Part shown: positions 16,507 to 24,549 of the stretch, in pieces
Numbering within the stretch: the first letter of the stretch is position 1
How the letters are laid out: every line of letters begins with the position of its first letter
Source of the DNA: Pancytospora philotis
Lineage: Eukaryota > Microsporidia
Reading direction: 5' to 3'
DNA length: 40,313 nt
NCBI GenBank assembly: GCA_023647555.1
Contig: JALRLY010000239.1
Location: forward strand, 1 to 40,313
Program-made: the position numbers and the translations under genes
The notes under the pieces: generated by a model
Seen by the model: the letters and a program-made list of their open reading frames with translations, nothing else
The model's database searches: none
Told to the model about the DNA's origin: nothing

Positions 16507-16710
16507 TCACTCTCTGCCGTACAGACTAGCGCGCTGCAGATCCTCGCCGGACAGCTGCGCTTGCATGTGGCTGAGCAGCTCGTCGATCTGGATCCGGTAC
16601 ACGCCCTCCAGCTGCGAGTTCTCGTTCACGAAGTCCTGTATCAGCTTGCACGCCTCCGCCGGCTCTATCGGCGTGTTTTGCTGGAGACACGCGTCCTCGT
16701 AGAAATCCAT
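16507..16710 (-). CDS. Small protein, unrecognised, divergent from THADA gene
   Basis: The protein is 67 residues, starting MDFYEDACLQQN and predicted to be largely helical (PAEACKLIQDFVNENSQL, YRIQIDELLSHMQAQL). No family is recognised. Support for a real gene comes from GC-rich coding composition, an AAAAATT block (16740-16746) about 30 bases upstream on its strand, and a divergent layout with the large plus-strand gene whose ATG at 16796 is 86 bases away. It fits a small subunit of a larger complex, but that is a guess. Confidence 0.55.
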   Translation of the reverse strand: MDFYEDACLQQNTPIEPAEACKLIQDFVNENSQLEGVYRIQIDELLSHMQAQLSGEDLQRASLYGRE

Positions 16711-16795
16711 GCGCTGCGATTTTCGGCATTTGATATCGCAAAAATTGCCGGCGCGGCGACGCAGCAAATTTTTAGCGGGATCCCCGGCGGCTGTT

Positions 16796-19294
16796 ATGAA
16801 CACGCGCGTCATCGAGATCGCGAAGGAGTGGCAGGCAACGACTTCGCTCGAGACCATCAGCGGCGGGTGCGCGGAGCTGCAGACGCACTGCACGCAGAAC
16901 GGGCTCACCGATGATGAGTGTCTTACCGTCAAGATCATGATCGTTGGCTTCTGCATGCGCGCCGAGCCGGCGCTGGCGAACCGTCTGCTTATAGAGTACG
17001 CGCACAGCGCCAGCCCGTTCAACCGCTACCTAATATTCAGAAAGATCGATCTGGCCGATCCTGCTGCCGTGGCCCTGTGCCGGAAGTACATCGCGGTCCC
17101 GGCCCACCGCTCGGTGATCTCGTCGCGCTTCAGACAGTTCCAGATATTCTGCGACGAGGCCCACGCCTACGACATCACTGCGCTCGAGAGGCATCTTGCC
17201 GCGACAGAACTACCCAGCTCGAGTGGCGAAGCACTGGACTGTGCCCACCGCCGCAGCCTCCTCCATCTGTTCGGCACGATCAACACCGACGAGTTCAAGA
17301 TTACGCGGAAGTGCATCGCGCATCTGTCCAAGTACGATGTCACAGAGTATATTTCTGCGCTCACCGAAAATGGCTTCAGGAATCTGAAGGAGCTCAACGG
17401 CACGCGGCTCTACAACAGTGTAGTCCGCATGGCCACGCCGTTCCACCCCTCCGAGACGGTGCGCACCGAGTGTCTGCTGCGCACGCCGAGCATCGACGGC
17501 GTCCTGGAATTTTTGCGGTATAACCAGCGCATCGAGGACATCACCAACCAGACGCGCCTCATCGGGCATTTTACACATGTTTTGGGTAACGCTCTGGGCA
17601 CCGGTGAGAGCCAGGCCGTCCATACGGTCGTGCGCGGCTTTGTGGATAGCTGTGTTGTCGATATGTGCGCAAGCCCCACTCTGTGCCGCAGGTTCCTGGG
17701 CGCACAGCTCCTGCGCGTATGCCTGGACGGTCTGCAGTGCGCCAGGGACTACGAGCAGCTCGTCGACCAGCTTGTGTACGACAAGTCGCACGAGGTGCGC
17801 CAGGCGGTGGCCCCGCTTTGCCCCGCGATGGATGCTGCCTACACTTTTCCACTGGCCAGGCTGCTGTCCCACCACTACTACTCCGTGTACGGGGCCACCA
17901 GCTACCTGAGCCGCACAGACCCGGCGGCTCTCTTTGGGCTGTTCAAAGGGCTGCTCCACAGATGCATCACTACGGGTATATGGGGCGTATTAGCTCAGGG
18001 AGAAGACATCGATGCTCTCGTGTGCGCGACTGATGCAGTCGATGCCGCCTGGATCAGAGCGCATGCCGAGAAACTGGTAGAGTGCTCCATTTTCGGTTTC
18101 ATCCACTGTCTCACAGTCGCTGGCCACCGCACCGATGAGTTCGGCGAGTTCATCGACGCTTTCTACGATGCGGCGCTGGCCTCGCAGAGCACAATTGCAC
18201 AGCGCGTGCTCAAGGAGTGCTGCTTCTTCTACGACAAGACCGGGAATATCGCCAGGCTGATGGCCACGCTGCTCCACTGCGATCAGCTCGGTATTATCAG
18301 TGCCGTCAAGTCTTATCTGCTGCCCAGGAGCATCTCGGCAGAGGCCTTTCTGCCCGCGGGCCTTGAGTGCGTTGCCCGGAACAAGCGGAACACGCGGAAG
18401 AGCGGCGGCCTTTGCGTCTATTTCCAGCTGCTGGCCAAGGACCAGCACGGCTACAGAACGGCGCTGCCGCAGCTCCTCGGGCTTCTCTACGAAAGCGGGA
18501 CGAGCAATTTCAACGCGGACGAGGCCACGACCTTCCACTGTCTGAATGTGCTGAAGATATGGGTGGAGAGCTTCCTGTTCGACGACATTATATTTTACAT
18601 CGAGACCGTCTTCCGGTGCCTCAGGCACGCCTCGTTCAACATGAAGAACTGCGGCCTGTCGATTTTCTCGGCCGTGGTGCGGAAGATCCTGCTGTGCTAC
18701 CGGACCGTCGATATCCTGTTTACGGTGCACGAGCCCGTGCGCGATCTGCTCGTCCAGTTCTGGGGCGATGCGATAAGGGACGGCGACCACCGCACGATCT
18801 ATTTTATCATCTTCCTGTTCAGCAGGTCCGAGAGTCTGCGGCTCCAGGAAATCGCGCTGCTGCGGCGGTGCATCGCCTTCGGAGGCTTCATACAACTCAA
18901 GGCCCAGAAGCTCCTGGACAAATCGGAGGCGCTGCCAGCTACTACACCACCTGCGCCCGAGCCTGCCATAAAGTTCTGCAGCTCGGTGCCGGAGTGCCGT
19001 CGGCTGTTTGCGCTGTACCGGCTGCTGAGCTGCGATGAGCCCGCCAAGGCGCTGGCGGCCAGGAGGTATCTGCAGCTGCACTACGGCGTTGGCGATTTCT
19101 CCAACGAGTACACGATGCACAGACTCGTAGCACTGGCCGTCGAGAAGGGGCACGGCGCCCACTTTGCGCACCAGTTCAGCCTGGCGCAGAAAGAAGAGTA
19201 CCAGCCGGTCAACGAGATTTTCGACGAGGAGACAGACTGCCACAGAGACGACAACGCTTTCGGAAACATGCTGCTGTCCTTGTATGCGAAATAA
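16796..19294 (+). CDS. THADA/Trm732-like tRNA 2'-O-methylation partner (DUF2428)
   Basis: The protein is 832 residues of helical-repeat character. The DUF2428 signature of THADA/Trm732 is seen near residues 575-625: TFHCLNVLKIWVESFLFDDI, then ASFNMKNCGLSIFSAVVRKI, matching the family pattern W.VRN.A..LFSALV.R. Yeast Trm732 pairs with methyltransferase Trm7 for 2'-O-methylation of tRNA position 32. The family is usually well over 1000 residues, so this copy is reduced. The ATG at 16796 lies 22 bases after an AAATTTTT block (16766-16773). Frames extending upstream overlap the small divergent gene and were not used. Confidence 0.7.
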   Translation: MNTRVIEIAKEWQATTSLETISGGCAELQTHCTQNGLTDDECLTVKIMIVGFCMRAEPALANRLLIEYAHSASPFNRYLIFRKIDLADPAAVALCRKYIAVPAHRSVISSRFRQFQIFCDEAHAYDITALERHLAATELPSSSGEALDCAHRRSLLHLFGTINTDEFKITRKCIAHLSKYDVTEYISALTENGFRNLKELNGTRLYNSVVRMATPFHPSETVRTECLLRTPSIDGVLEFLRYNQRIEDITNQTRLIGHFTHVLGNALGTGESQAVHTVVRGFVDSCVVDMCASPTLCRRFLGAQLLRVCLDGLQCARDYEQLVDQLVYDKSHEVRQAVAPLCPAMDAAYTFPLARLLSHHYYSVYGATSYLSRTDPAALFGLFKGLLHRCITTGIWGVLAQGEDIDALVCATDAVDAAWIRAHAEKLVECSIFGFIHCLTVAGHRTDEFGEFIDAFYDAALASQSTIAQRVLKECCFFYDKTGNIARLMATLLHCDQLGIISAVKSYLLPRSISAEAFLPAGLECVARNKRNTRKSGGLCVYFQLLAKDQHGYRTALPQLLGLLYESGTSNFNADEATTFHCLNVLKIWVESFLFDDIIFYIETVFRCLRHASFNMKNCGLSIFSAVVRKILLCYRTVDILFTVHEPVRDLLVQFWGDAIRDGDHRTIYFIIFLFSRSESLRLQEIALLRRCIAFGGFIQLKAQKLLDKSEALPATTPPAPEPAIKFCSSVPECRRLFALYRLLSCDEPAKALAARRYLQLHYGVGDFSNEYTMHRLVALAVEKGHGAHFAHQFSLAQKEEYQPVNEIFDEETDCHRDDNAFGNMLLSLYAK

Positions 19295-19454
19295 AAATGC
19301 GTATGTGCTTTTGAAACCGTTTTAATAAATATGCGTTCTGCGAACCTACAACTCCTGTAGCCTTTAGGATTTTCCCAGCGTGTTTACGATTTACTGCCCG
19401 TGGCTCCCGCGCCAAATATTTCCTGCAGTCATTTTGGCTCGCAACGCAGCCCCG

Positions 19455-20720
19455 ATGAACCAGCACAGAGTCTACGCAGTGCCCGACCTGCCGCTGAAAG
19501 ACATCACGTCGTACTTCGCGGAGATGGGCATGGAAATAGCAGCAGCGGAAATACTCAAGCCCACGGCGCTCTCCACGCAGCGCATCTACGAGGGCGTTCT
19601 CGCGCTGTTCGTGGGCGGCGTCTCGGACATTGCCGACGAGTCGTTCATGACCATCAGGCTCGTGCAGCGCATGGGCTGCTTCCTGGAGCGCATCGGGATG
19701 CCAGGCTTCACCGTGCGGGACCTGCAGCCCGAGTCGCGGCGCCTCATCACGCTCCTCTCCACCGCGATCAACTTCGGCATGTTCCGCGACAACAAAAGGC
19801 ACGTGTACGAGCGCGTCGGGCAGATCGCGGACACGAACTACGCGCAGCGGAAGCTCTACGAGGGCAGGATAGAGGGCCTGCACGAGGAGACGCGGCGGCT
19901 CACCGCGCAGCTCGCCGAGAACACGGAGCAGACGGCCGCGTGCAACAGCGAGGTGGCCGTGCTGGAGGAGGAGCTGCGGAAGCTGTACAAGCACCAGAAG
20001 GACAAGGTCGGCGAGGTCTCGCTGCTCAAGAACGAGAAGACGGAGCTGGGCGACCGGCTCTCGGCCGCGCAGCTGCTCGAGCACAACCTCAAGCAGGAGA
20101 TCGCGTGTCTGCGGACGCAGATAGTGAGCGATCCCACGCGCCTGATGGAGCTGGTCGACGAGATGCGCCAGCTGGTCGAGAAGGAGCGCGAGAGCATCCG
20201 CAGCACGGAGGAGTCCATCGCGTCCAGCCGGGTCCGGTACGAGCGGGCGGCGCGCTGCTCCGAGCTCTTCGGGACCGCGCTCGACCTGTGCCGCGCCATC
20301 GCGCAGGCGGACAGCAAGATCGAAGAGATCGAGCAGGAGAGCGCGGCGGCCGAGGGGCGGCTGAAGGCGTGGGACTCACGGATCAACGCGCTGAAGATAC
20401 GCACCAACCATGTCGAGCGGCAGATATCGCACCTGCAGAGCAAGATACACAACCTGCAGACGCGCGACAAGCGCTCGTCCGAGGAGATCACGGAGAAAAT
20501 AGCGAGTCTGCGGCTCAAGTACGACGCGGTCAGCGACGAGCGCGCGCAGATGCTCGACAGGGTCGACGGGAACAAGAGGAAGACGCTCATGCTGAAGGCG
20601 GAGAAGAACAGAATCGCCGCTGAGTACGAGGACACGTGCCTCGAGTTTATGTCGCTCCTTTCGCAGTTCAACGAGGAGGTCGAGAGGTACTTCCTCGAGC
20701 AGTTTAGCTGCATCGACTGA
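19455..20720 (+). CDS. NUF2: Kinetochore protein Nuf2
   Basis: The protein is 421 residues. Nuf2 pairs with Ndc80 to bind microtubules at kinetochores. The N-terminal calponin-homology-like domain is recognisable: LPLKDITSYFAEMGMEI, EILKPTALSTQRIYEGVL, FLERIGMPGFTVRDLQ and RRLITLLSTAINFGMFR. It aligns in order with Nuf2, including the LLSAVVNYARFRE-like helix. From about residue 120 the protein is a long coiled coil to the C-terminus. The length is close to that of yeast Nuf2 (451). The ATG at 19455 fits the family start; the longer frame begins with GTG. No Ndc80, Spc24 or Spc25 gene is in the window. Confidence 0.85.
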   Translation: MNQHRVYAVPDLPLKDITSYFAEMGMEIAAAEILKPTALSTQRIYEGVLALFVGGVSDIADESFMTIRLVQRMGCFLERIGMPGFTVRDLQPESRRLITLLSTAINFGMFRDNKRHVYERVGQIADTNYAQRKLYEGRIEGLHEETRRLTAQLAENTEQTAACNSEVAVLEEELRKLYKHQKDKVGEVSLLKNEKTELGDRLSAAQLLEHNLKQEIACLRTQIVSDPTRLMELVDEMRQLVEKERESIRSTEESIASSRVRYERAARCSELFGTALDLCRAIAQADSKIEEIEQESAAAEGRLKAWDSRINALKIRTNHVERQISHLQSKIHNLQTRDKRSSEEITEKIASLRLKYDAVSDERAQMLDRVDGNKRKTLMLKAEKNRIAAEYEDTCLEFMSLLSQFNEEVERYFLEQFSCID

Positions 20721-20848
20721 GGCAACTCATTAAATTATTCGTATTACCCGTGGACTGTTTGCTGTCCCCTATTAACATAAAGTGTAATCGCAGTATTAGT
20801 GCTTAAATAAGCCTACTGTATGCCTCCTGGAGCCATCAAGTGGCCCCT

Positions 20849-21214
20849 ATGCCTAAAAACCTGCACGGGCAAACTACGCTGAACTTTGGCCAGCCGGCTG
20901 TGCAATACTGCGCACATTGCAGCTTGCGGTATAACAGCTGCAATCCAGAGGATGTGAGATTCCACGCCCGCATGCACCGAAAGATAAGGCTGCCGCGGAG
21001 GATGCAGATTGCACCGCACTTTTACCAGGCCAGGAACAAGATAGTCTACGGAAGAAGGCACATCGAGGCATGGTGCACTCTAAAGAAAGTGGACGCAACG
21101 GTGGTGATTGCAAACTGCTGGTCTGCCTCAAAAGACACGCTGAGGATTTTGCGCACCTTCATTGAGACTCATTTTACTGTGCTTAGCGCCACAATCAGTA
21201 AATTATCAGGCTGA
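20849..21214 (+). CDS. Eco1/ESCO-type C2H2 zinc-finger protein lacking the acetyltransferase domain
   Basis: The protein is 121 residues. Its N-terminus matches the zinc finger that opens Eco1/ESCO cohesin acetyltransferases: a QTTLNFGQ lead-in (compare QTTLDLGQ), then CAHC, then a 13-residue loop with NPEDVRFHARMH (CxxC, HxxxH). After about 70 further residues it stops. The GNAT domain that acetylates Smc3 is absent here and was not seen in the 190 bases downstream in any frame. It could be a zinc-finger-only relic, a gene split from its catalytic half, or a decaying gene. Codons are less GC-rich than in its neighbours. The start is the first ATG; GTG at 20840 was rejected. Confidence 0.6.
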   Translation: MPKNLHGQTTLNFGQPAVQYCAHCSLRYNSCNPEDVRFHARMHRKIRLPRRMQIAPHFYQARNKIVYGRRHIEAWCTLKKVDATVVIANCWSASKDTLRILRTFIETHFTVLSATISKLSG

Positions 21215-21404
21215 TGGGGTGTTTGATCGATTTACAACCGCGCTATTGCCGTTCACAACTCTAAATAATGCGCAGTTCGATGATGAGCACTGTACTCGGT
21301 TAATTTGACCCGCAACAGCCTTCATCTTGAAACGTGGCCGGCACCCGTCTTGTTTGAGCTGGTTTCAGCGCGATTCCTGATATGGAGCCGGCAAAAATTT
21401 CCCC

Positions 21405-21653
21405 ATGTCGCTCGAGAAAGCCAACGCAGCGTACAAGACCGTGCTCAGCTCGGCCTCCAAGTTCGTGTCGCCCAAGTTCAAGTCGTTCTTCGTGGCCATG
21501 GCCAACGACAACTACCACTGTTTCTCGAAGAACTACCACAACGACGAGTCCGTCGCCAAAAAATACATAGAGAAGCAGCAGGGGCTCGCCGCTGTCTACG
21601 ACCGCGTTGCGCCGATATACAACATGTACAGCAGCACCAGCCCGCAAGTTTGA
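21405..21653 (+). CDS. Small protein of 82 residues, unrecognised
   Basis: The sequence begins MSLEKANAAYKTVLSSASKF and is rich in Lys, Tyr and Ser, with no signal peptide or membrane segment. A strong start context supports a real gene: AAAAATTT at 21393-21400, then CCCC directly before the ATG, the best example of that layout in the window. Coding composition matches the GC-rich housekeeping genes. No family is recognised. It is convergent with the membrane protein gene downstream. Confidence 0.65.
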   Translation: MSLEKANAAYKTVLSSASKFVSPKFKSFFVAMANDNYHCFSKNYHNDESVAKKYIEKQQGLAAVYDRVAPIYNMYSSTSPQV

Positions 21654-21762
21654 TGGTGTGTGCACATGCTTAGCCCATTGCAGGCGTTGAATAAATCAGT
21701 TGAAAGAAGTGCTTCAGCGTATGCATTACATTTTCTGGCGAGCAATGCCGATTTATTTCTGC

Positions 21763-22866
21763 TTACGGGATCTGCGTTACCGTCGGGTAGGAATCGGGAC
21801 TGTAATTCTTCAGCATGTAGAACAGCAGACACCTCAGCATCCGCGACGGCTCGCTCAGGAAATCAGCCACGTGTTTGCGCGTGATTTCTTTCGGTGAGTC
21901 TACACCGAATAACTGCAGTACGATTTCTTCAGGGTAGAAATTGAAGATTACCTGCATGTCCTCGCTCAACTTCGCGGCTTTAGACGGATCCTCCCCAATG
22001 AACTTGGCATACAGGTTGACTTCAAAGCGCTGTACTGTGGAATAAGTCTCTTCCCGCTGCGCCACTGTTTCAAGCTGAGCATCTCTTAGGTCGAATCCGC
22101 TAGCAGCTAATAACGCGTCTAACAGGTTTACATCATCGTCATTCGTCGTTGTGGTAGACGCACTTGTATCTGAAAAGTCCGGTGTACTCAGAAATGAGAG
22201 GTCGTCGAGCGAGATGCGAACCTTGGATTTGAGCTGGCCGCCGAACGCTTCGAAGTATAGCAGAGAATACAGCGAGAGCGCCTTGTTTATCAGCGCAAGT
22301 TTCTTGGTTCCACTGGCAGTAGAACCCGCCGCCGAAAGCGCTGCAAATAGCTCGGCGCGCTCCAGCCCAGTCGCAGCCGACATGAATTCAATCACCTGAA
22401 AGTTATTGGCCTTGAGCTTATCAAATATTTTCTTGGCTTCTTCGTTGTTTTCTAGCAACTGGGCGATTTTGTTCGCTTCCATCCCAACGGAGCGGTTTTG
22501 GCTGCCAGCGGCTAAGAAGTTACTGAACGCCTGGCTCTCCTGCAGCTTGCTGATGAGCTTCCCGGTGAGCTTCCTCGAGAATCCCTTTTCAGGAAGTTCG
22601 GATGCGAGTGTTTCAGCAGCATGCGCAACTGTGGTCCACGCGGCGGGGCCCATCCTTTTAGGCGCCTCATACGTGAAGCTGCCTACCATGTCCAGCACTC
22701 GAACGGGCGCTTTTGCGGGCTTCGCAGGAACCAAGGGATCGGCCGGCGCCTCTTCAGCGTTTTTCTGCCCTTTATTGCCATTTCGGTGCATCCAGAAGCA
22801 CAAGCCGCCCAGCGCGATCGCGACGGCGGCCGTTACACAGATGCTGTACACCTTTACGGAAGCCAT
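21763..22866 (-). CDS. Putative single-pass membrane protein, unrecognised
   Basis: The protein is 367 residues from the ATG at 22864-22866. An N-terminal hydrophobic segment (KVYSICVTAAVAIALGGLCFW) and a positively charged HRNGNKGQK stretch suggest a type II anchor or uncleaved signal. The rest is hydrophilic and probably helical, with an Asp/Thr-rich linker (TTTTNDDDVN) and a conserved-looking C-terminus (EEIVLQLFGVDSPKEITRKH). No known family is recognised. An upstream in-frame ATG at 22915-22917 would add 17 residues before the hydrophobic segment; neither ATG has an AAATTT block, so the start is uncertain. Codons are less GC-biased than in neighbouring housekeeping genes. Confidence 0.7.
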   Translation of the reverse strand: MASVKVYSICVTAAVAIALGGLCFWMHRNGNKGQKNAEEAPADPLVPAKPAKAPVRVLDMVGSFTYEAPKRMGPAAWTTVAHAAETLASELPEKGFSRKLTGKLISKLQESQAFSNFLAAGSQNRSVGMEANKIAQLLENNEEAKKIFDKLKANNFQVIEFMSAATGLERAELFAALSAAGSTASGTKKLALINKALSLYSLLYFEAFGGQLKSKVRISLDDLSFLSTPDFSDTSASTTTTNDDDVNLLDALLAASGFDLRDAQLETVAQREETYSTVQRFEVNLYAKFIGEDPSKAAKLSEDMQVIFNFYPEEIVLQLFGVDSPKEITRKHVADFLSEPSRMLRCLLFYMLKNYSPDSYPTVTQIP

Positions 22867-23142
22867 CAGGCACACTGTTCTCCTAGCTACTAATAGTGCA
22901 CGCTCCTTTACGATCATCGATAGATGATAGGCTACCAGCGATACCTACCGCTCTCTGCGTCCAAGTAGGAGCGTTGGCCACGAACCACGAAAACGATTGG
23001 TGAATGATTTATAGGGGGCGAGGGTTCAGCAGCCAATCAGATATGGCTCAGGTACAGGGTGCAGCCGGGCTCATTTCCTAAGTGCGTCCGCTTTCTGCAA
23101 ACATCAGCAAGCAAATCCTACCGCCAGTTCGTCGCATGCGCC
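22867..23142. other. Divergent intergenic region between membrane protein and rad17
   Basis: No gene is seen. The AAAAATTTT block at 23143-23151 belongs to the rad17 start. Confidence 0.35.
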
Positions 23143-23175
23143 AAAAATTTTGTACAGACGGTGGCGGAAGCCCGG

Positions 23176-24282
23176 ATGGCCAGCTACGTGAGCGCGACGA
23201 AGGTCCGCGAACTCGAAAGCGCGATCGCGGAGCGGAGATTCCCGATCCTGGTGCACGGGCCGTCGGGATCCGGCAAGACGCACACCATCAAGGAGATCCT
23301 GCAGAGGCAGCGCCTCAAATACGTGTACGTCGACCTCGCCGCTGCGGAAATCAGGAAGCCGATCTTCAAAGGCGTCGTAGTACTGGCCGAGCTACACAGC
23401 ACCGCGGACGCTGAGCGGATCTACTACACCGATACGCTGATCGTGGAGAGCAGCCTGCTGCATGCATACAAGCTGGAGGGCTTCACCGCCGTCAAGTTCA
23501 ACCCGGCCACCGCCAAGACCATGCGCACGCACGGGTACAGCGACTTCAACGGCAATCTGTTCAACCTGGGCTTCGACGCGCGGCAGCAGCGGTACAGCGT
23601 GGAGCTCTACCGGTTCCTGGGCCAGATATTCTACGGCAAATGCAGCATTTCCAGCATCAGCACCGACAGGGAGTGGATCTACGCTGAGATCGCGAATGAG
23701 CCGGTTAGGTTGCCGCATAAGAAGAGTCTGAGCGCCAGTGTTCACCCGTGCTCAAACCGCAAGGCTGTCCCCACCGCGCCTGTCTCGCTCATGCCGCCGA
23801 GCAGTGCATCAATGGGAGACTCAAAGAGATGTGCGCGCAGGGTTAATGTGATAGACAGCAGCGACATAGAATGCGATGCCGGCTTTCCAGACCAGCCCAC
23901 GTGTGATGTGGTTCATTCTAACGGCATCGATGATATCAGCTTCGACGATGACGACTTTGTGCTTGACAGCCAGCCGAGCATCCCAGAAAGCTGCACGCAG
24001 AGCGCCCACAGCTCTATGATCTCGAACATTTCTGCCGACCTGCAGGAGTTCCGCTGCAGCGTGTCGTTCAGCCGGAGGAAAGTTCTCGGGTACCTGTACG
24101 AGAACATTCTGCACTTCTGCGATTTGGAGAATCTGAGCGTCTTCTACGAATGCCTGAGCCTGAGCGACACGAACGACGAGCAGTTCATAGCGCTGGTGCA
24201 GGCGGTGATCGAGCGGGCGAAGCGCCCGAACAAGGCTGTGCACTTCAACTCGCTGAACTCCATGTACTATGGGTTCATCTAG
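23176..24282 (+). CDS. RAD17: Rad17/Rad24-like checkpoint clamp loader
   Basis: The protein is 368 residues. It resembles Rad17, which loads the 9-1-1 clamp at DNA damage. The P-loop is GPSGSGKT (28-35), followed by a compact ATPase core. Two Rad17-type features support the call over other AAA+ ATPases: ELYRFLGQIFYGK (compare HALGKILYCK) and, further on, GYLYENILHFCDLENLSVFYECLSLSD, which matches the Rad17 pattern LHQNYLDF.DIEDL..A.E.LS..D. A Walker B DEAD/DEFP-type motif is not obvious; VVVLAELHS sits where it is expected. It is much shorter than yeast Rad24 (659). The ATG at 23176 follows an AAAAATTTT block (23143-23151). The linker at about 180-250 is Ser-rich. Confidence 0.75.
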   Translation: MASYVSATKVRELESAIAERRFPILVHGPSGSGKTHTIKEILQRQRLKYVYVDLAAAEIRKPIFKGVVVLAELHSTADAERIYYTDTLIVESSLLHAYKLEGFTAVKFNPATAKTMRTHGYSDFNGNLFNLGFDARQQRYSVELYRFLGQIFYGKCSISSISTDREWIYAEIANEPVRLPHKKSLSASVHPCSNRKAVPTAPVSLMPPSSASMGDSKRCARRVNVIDSSDIECDAGFPDQPTCDVVHSNGIDDISFDDDDFVLDSQPSIPESCTQSAHSSMISNISADLQEFRCSVSFSRRKVLGYLYENILHFCDLENLSVFYECLSLSDTNDEQFIALVQAVIERAKRPNKAVHFNSLNSMYYGFI

Positions 24283-24549
24283 GCCAGCGTTTGCGTCTAC
24301 TAACTGTTGGCGCCACCACTGTAAATATTAAGCTGGCCTTGCCTAAAAGATGTGCACTGTTGCGTAGCGGTCAAAATTGTGCGGCGAAGCCGTGCACCAA
24401 TAAATATCTTTGATTTGCGCGTCTGTGTTTTTTGTATATTAAAATCAGCTTACAATAGGCATGCTCAAATGCGAGCCCTTCACCCTCGTACCCACTGCTT
24501 GCACCACTGCACTTCTAGATCATTTATCCGGCAAATCTTTCACCCTCCG

